Source of the DNA: Megaustenia siamemsis
Lineage: Eukaryota; Mollusca; Gastropoda; Stylommatophora; Ariophantidae
DNA: 64,000 nt
Direction: 5' to 3'
NCBI GenBank assembly: GCA_032433765.1
Contig: JAVIAB010000041.1
Span: 81,629,428-81,693,427, forward strand
Part shown: one piece after another, positions 60,013-64,000 of the stretch
Position numbering within the stretch: the first letter of the stretch is position 1
How the letters are laid out: each line of letters opens with the position of its first letter
Program-made: the position numbers and the translations under genes
Notes under the pieces: model-generated
What the model was told of the DNA's origin: nothing
The model's database searches: none
Seen by the model: only the letters and a program-made list of their open reading frames with translations

Positions 60013-61065
60013 CCCCCGTCACGCCAAGTGACGTATAGGGAATATGGTGTTAGTGACCCTTCACGCCAAGTGACGTACAGGGAATATGGTGTTAGTGACC
60101 CTTCACGCCAAGTGACGTATAGGGAATATGGTGTTAGTGACCCTTCACGCCAAGTGACGTATAGGGAATATGGTGTTAGTGACCCTTCACGCCAAGTGAC
60201 GTATAGGGAATATGGTGTTAGAGACCCGCCACGCCAAGTGACGTATAGGGAATACGGTGTTAGTGACCCTTCACGCCAAGTGACGTATAGGGAATATGGT
60301 GTTAGTGACCCTTCACGCCAAGTGACGTATAGGGAATATGGTGTTAGTGACCCTTCACGCCAAGTGACGTATAGGGAATATGGTGTTAGTGACCCTTCAC
60401 GCCAAGTGACGTATAGGGAATATGGTGTTAGAGACCCGCCACGCCAAGTGACGTATAGGGAATACGGTGTTAGTGACCCTTCACGCCAAGTGACGTATAG
60501 GGAATATGGTGTTAGAGACCCGCCACGCCAAGTGACGTATAGGGAATACGGTGTTAGTGACCCTTCACGCCAAGTGACGTATAGGGAATATGGTGTTAGT
60601 GACCCTTCACGCCAAGTGACATATAGGGAATATGGTGTTAGTGACCCGTCACGCCAAGTGACATATAGGGAATATGGTGTTAGAGACCGTCACGCCAAGT
60701 TACATATAGGGAATATGGTGTTAGTGACGCGTTGCGCCAAGTGACGTATAGGGAATATGGTGTTAGAGACCCGTCACGCCAAGTTACATATAGGGAATAT
60801 GGTGTTAGTGACCCGTCACGCCAAGTGACATATAGGGAATATGGTGTTAGAGACCCGTCACGCCAAGTGACATATAGGGAATATGGTGTTACTGACCCGT
60901 TACGCCAAGTGACGTATAGGGAATGTGGTGTTAGTGACCCGTTACGCCAAGTGACGTATAGGGAATATGGTGTTAGTGACCCGTTACGCCAAGTGACGTA
61001 TAGGGAATATGGTGTTAGTGATCCGTCACGCCAAGTGACGTATAGGGAATATGGTGTTAGTGACC
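60013..61065 (+). repeat. 42-bp minisatellite of the SINE, ~25 copies (copy 2)
   Basis: Same unit as at 56021-56743. The additional copies lie in the left half, where CCCTTCACGCC and CCCGCCACGCC variants alternate. The right half matches copy 1 unit for unit. Confidence 0.95.
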
Positions 61066-61247
61066 CTATATTTTACAGACCTTCGGCACTTGATTTTTGG
61101 GGTAATGTGGTCGGTATTACGCCGGTGCCGCTTTACTTTCCCAGAAAAAAATCCGGTACCCATTAAGGCTGGGTGAACCGGAAGCCGTCGGTTGATATTT
61201 TGTCCTTTGTAGTCCAGCTCACTAACCACTGAGCTATCGCGGCTCCC
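60013..61247 (-). mobile_element. tRNA-derived SINE containing a 42-bp array (copy 2)
   Basis: Same element as at 56003-56920, with A box at plus-strand 61225-61236 and B box at 61171-61179. It keeps the right-hand GAGCAAGTCCTGG (61248-61260) but lacks the left-hand one, because the duplicated segment starts inside the SINE. It is thus a copy made by the LINE-associated duplication, not a second insertion. Confidence 0.82.
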
Positions 61248-61349
61248 GAGCAAGTCCTGGGGGCTACTGCAATTAGTTGCATGTTCCCAACTAAAAAATA
61301 CAGATTGTTTTCAAAGATCAAGTTTCTACAACTAGAACTCAATCAAGCA

Positions 61350-61431
61350 GTGTAGCCTGACAGTGTAGCCTGACAGTGTAGCCTGACAGTGTAGCCTGAC
61401 AGTGTAGCCTGACAGTGTAGCCTGACAGTGC
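61350..61431 (+). repeat. 13-bp tandem repeat, 6 copies
   Basis: AGTGTAGCCTGAC, twice the copy number of the duplicate at 57022. Confidence 0.9.
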
Positions 61432-61469
61432 CAGCTATACCAGGCCTGAGTCTTCAGAGGTAGCCATGT

Positions 61470-64000
61470 CTTCTCTAGGTGGGCCTCCTAGCACACTTCT
61501 CTAGGTGGGACTCCTAGCACACTTCTCTAGGTGGGACTCCTAGCACACTTCTCTAGGTGGGACTCCTAGCACACTTCTCTAGGTGGGACTCCTAGCACAC
61601 TTCTCTAGGTGGGACTTCTAGCACACTTCTCTAGGTGGGACTCCTAGCACACTTCTCTAGGTGGGACTTCTAGCACACTTCTCTAGGTGGGACTATTAAC
61701 ACACTTCTCTAGGTGGGACTTCTAGCACACTTCTCTAGGTGGGTCTCCTAACACACTTCTCTAGGTGGGACTCCTAGCACACTTCTCTAGGTGGGACTCC
61801 TAGCACACTTCTCTAGGTGCGACTCCTAGCACACCTCTCTAGGTGGGACTATTAACACACTTCTCTAGGTGGGACTTCTAGCACACTTCTCTAGGTGGGA
61901 CTATTAACACACTTCTCTAGGTGGGACTTCTAGCACACTTCTCTAGGTGGGTCTCCTAACACACTTCTCTAGGTGGGACTCCTAGCACACTTCTCTAGGT
62001 GGGACTCCTAGCACACTTCTCTAGGTGGGCCTCCTAGCACACTTCTCTAGGTGGGACTCCTAACACACTTCTCTAGGTGGGACTTCTAGCACACTTCTCT
62101 AGGTGGGACTATTAACACACTTCTCTAGGTGGGACTTCTAGCACGCTTCTCTAGGTGGGTCTCCTAACACACTTCTCTAGGTGGGACTCCTAGCACACTT
62201 CTCTAGGTGGGACTCCTAGCACACTTCTCTAGGTGGACTCCTAGCACACTTCTCTAGGTGGGACTTCTAGCACACTTCTCTAGGTGGGACTTCTAGCACA
62301 CTTCTCTAGGTGGGACTCCTAACACACTTCTCTAGGTGGGACTCCTAGCACACTTCTCTAGGTGGGACTCCTAGCACACTTCTCTAGGTGGGACTCCTAG
62401 CACACTTCTCTAGGTGGGACTCCTAGCACACTTCTCTAGGTGGGACTATTAACACACTTCTCTAGGTGGGACTTCTAGCACACTTCTCTAGGTGGGTCTC
62501 CTAACACACTTCTCTAGGTGGGACTCCTAGCACACTTCTCTAGGTGGGACTCCTAGCACACTTCTCTAGGTGCGACTCCTAGCACACCTCTCTAGGTGGG
62601 ACTATTAACACACTTCTCTAGGTGGGACTTCTAGCACACTTCTCTAGGTGGGTCTCCTAACACACTTCTCTAGGTGGGACTTCTAGCACACTTCTCTAGG
62701 TGGGACTATTAACACACTTCTCTAGGTGGGACTTCTAGCACGCTTCTATAGGTGGGTCTCCTAACACACTTCTCTAGGTGGGACTCCTAGCACACTTCTC
62801 TAGGTGGGACTCCTAGCACACTTCTCTAGGTGGACTCCTAGCACACTTCTCTAGGTGGGACTTCTAGCACACTTCTCTAGGTGGGACTTCTAGCACACTT
62901 CTCTAGGTGGGACTCCTAACACACTTCTCTAGGTGGGACTCCTAGCACACTTCTCTAGGTGGGACTCCTAGCACACTTTTCTAGGTGGGACTCCTAACAC
63001 ACTTCTCTAGGTGGGACTCCTAGCACACTTCTCTAGGTGGGACTTCTAGCACACTTCTCTAGGTGGGACTCCTAACACACTTCTCTAGGTGGGACTCCTA
63101 GCACACTTCTCTAGGTGGGACTCCTAGCACACTTCTCTAGGTGGGACTCCTAACACACTTCTCTAGGTGGGACTCCTAGCACACTTCTCTAGGTGGGACT
63201 CCTAGCACACTTCTCTAGGTGGGACTCCTAGCACACTTCTCTAGGTGGGACTCCTAGCACACTTCTCTAGGTGGGACTCCTAACACACTTCTCTAGGTGG
63301 GACTCCTAACACACTTCTCTAGGTGGGACTCCTAGCACACTTCTCTAGGTGGGTCTCCTAACACACTTCTCTAAGTGGGACTCCTAACACACTTCTCTAG
63401 GTGGGACTCCTAACACACTTCTCTAGGTGGGACTCCTATCACACTTCTCTAGGTGGGACTCCTAACACACTTCTCTAGGTGGGACTACTAACACACTTCT
63501 CTAGGTGGGACTCCTAACACACTTCTCTAGGTGGGACTCCTAACACACTTCTCTAGGTGGGACTCCTAACACACTTCTCTAGGTGGGACTCCTAACACAC
63601 TTCTCTAGGTGGGACTCCTATCACACTTCTCTAGGTGGGACTCCTAACACACTTCTCTAGGTGGGACTCGTAACACACTTCTCTAGGTGGGACTCCTAAC
63701 ACACTTCTCTAGGTGGGACTCCTATCACACTTCTCTAGGTGGGACTCCTAACACACTTCTCTAGGTGGGACTCCTATCACACTTCTCTAGGTGGGACTCC
63801 TAACACACTTCTCTAGGTGGGACTCCTATCACACTTCTCTAGGTGGGACTCCTATCACACTTCTCTAGGTGGGACTCCTAACACACTTCTCTAGGTGGGA
63901 CTCCTAACACACTTCTCTAGGTGGGACTCCTATCACACTTCTCTAGGTGGGACTCCTAACACACTTCTCTAGGTGGGACTCCTATCACACTTCTCTAGGT
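61470..64000 (+). repeat. 26-bp minisatellite, ~97 copies, continuing past the window
   Basis: The unit is CTTCTCTAGGTGGGACTCCT then AGCACA. Variants are ACTTCTAGC, ACTATTAAC, TCTCCTAAC and, toward the right, CCTAACAC and CCTATCAC. Blocks such as ACTATTAAC-ACTTCTAGC-TCTCCTAAC recur about every 0.3-0.4 kb between 61.7 and 62.8 kb, showing multi-unit duplication. No gene. Confidence 0.97.

Larger units (their letters stand above)
60012..61709 (+). repeat. Direct repeat of 56020-57343 on the other side of LINE D
   Basis: It starts at the same base (ACCCCCGTCACGCCAAGTG) as the left copy and follows it to ACACACTTCTC. The left copy is 1324 bp and this one 1698 bp. The 374-bp excess equals 8 x 42 + 3 x 13 - 1: eight more 42-bp units, three more 13-bp units and one T fewer. 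Elsewhere I saw only scattered single-base changes. Confidence 0.9.

Overview
This is a eukaryotic, almost certainly metazoan, nuclear genome window. It has spliced coding exons with GT-AG borders, non-LTR retrotransposons (LINEs) of several families, a tRNA-derived SINE, and a DDE-type DNA transposon with terminal inverted repeats. There is no operon structure and no Shine-Dalgarno context. The mix of elements and the very high load of long tandem arrays suggest an invertebrate, plausibly a lophotrochozoan such as a gastropod mollusc. That assignment is inference; nothing in the sequence fixes a species. By my count of array lengths, about three quarters of the window is tandem repeat, in some thirty unrelated minisatellite and microsatellite families. 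Most long open frames here are artefacts of repeat units free of stop codons.

Layout. 1-9.5 kb: a plus-strand gene of unknown function. A candidate upstream repeat-coded exon (1-300) ends in a GTAAGT donor; a well supported exon lies at 1808-2033 and the terminal exon at 7268-7605. The introns are packed with arrays (52-54, TG-rich, 24, 41 and 13 bp units), and the 3' UTR carries a 38-bp array. 9.7-10.9 kb: a 43-bp array. 10.9-35.3 kb: a 24-kb satellite of 28/31-bp units with higher-order modules of about 2.7-3.1 kb. 35.8-47.0 kb: LINE fragments separated by more arrays; one LINE tail (45.2-47.0 kb) has a 68-bp piece of its own coding sequence expanded about 20 times.

48-53.5 kb: a DNA transposon with ~109-bp inverted repeats, inserted in an old LINE. 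Its transposase contains three minisatellites whose units are pieces of the transposase's own coding sequence (28 bp x ~62, 57 bp x 13, 45 bp x 8). A truncated LINE also sits inside it. 53.6-55.6 kb: small arrays, an orphan candidate exon, a LINE fragment with a 12-bp target duplication inside a 25-bp array, and a possible degenerate hammerhead-ribozyme/Penelope-type motif. 56-64 kb: a SINE with a 42-bp array between its target-site duplications. A larger segment of about 1.3 kb, including most of that SINE, is repeated on both sides of a 2.7-kb LINE. The window ends inside a 26-bp array.

Common thread: in this genome mobile elements and splice junctions repeatedly seed minisatellites. The clearest cases are the transposase, the LINE tail and the SINE, where the array unit is a segment of the element itself. 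No gene system in the sense of an operon or defence locus is visible.
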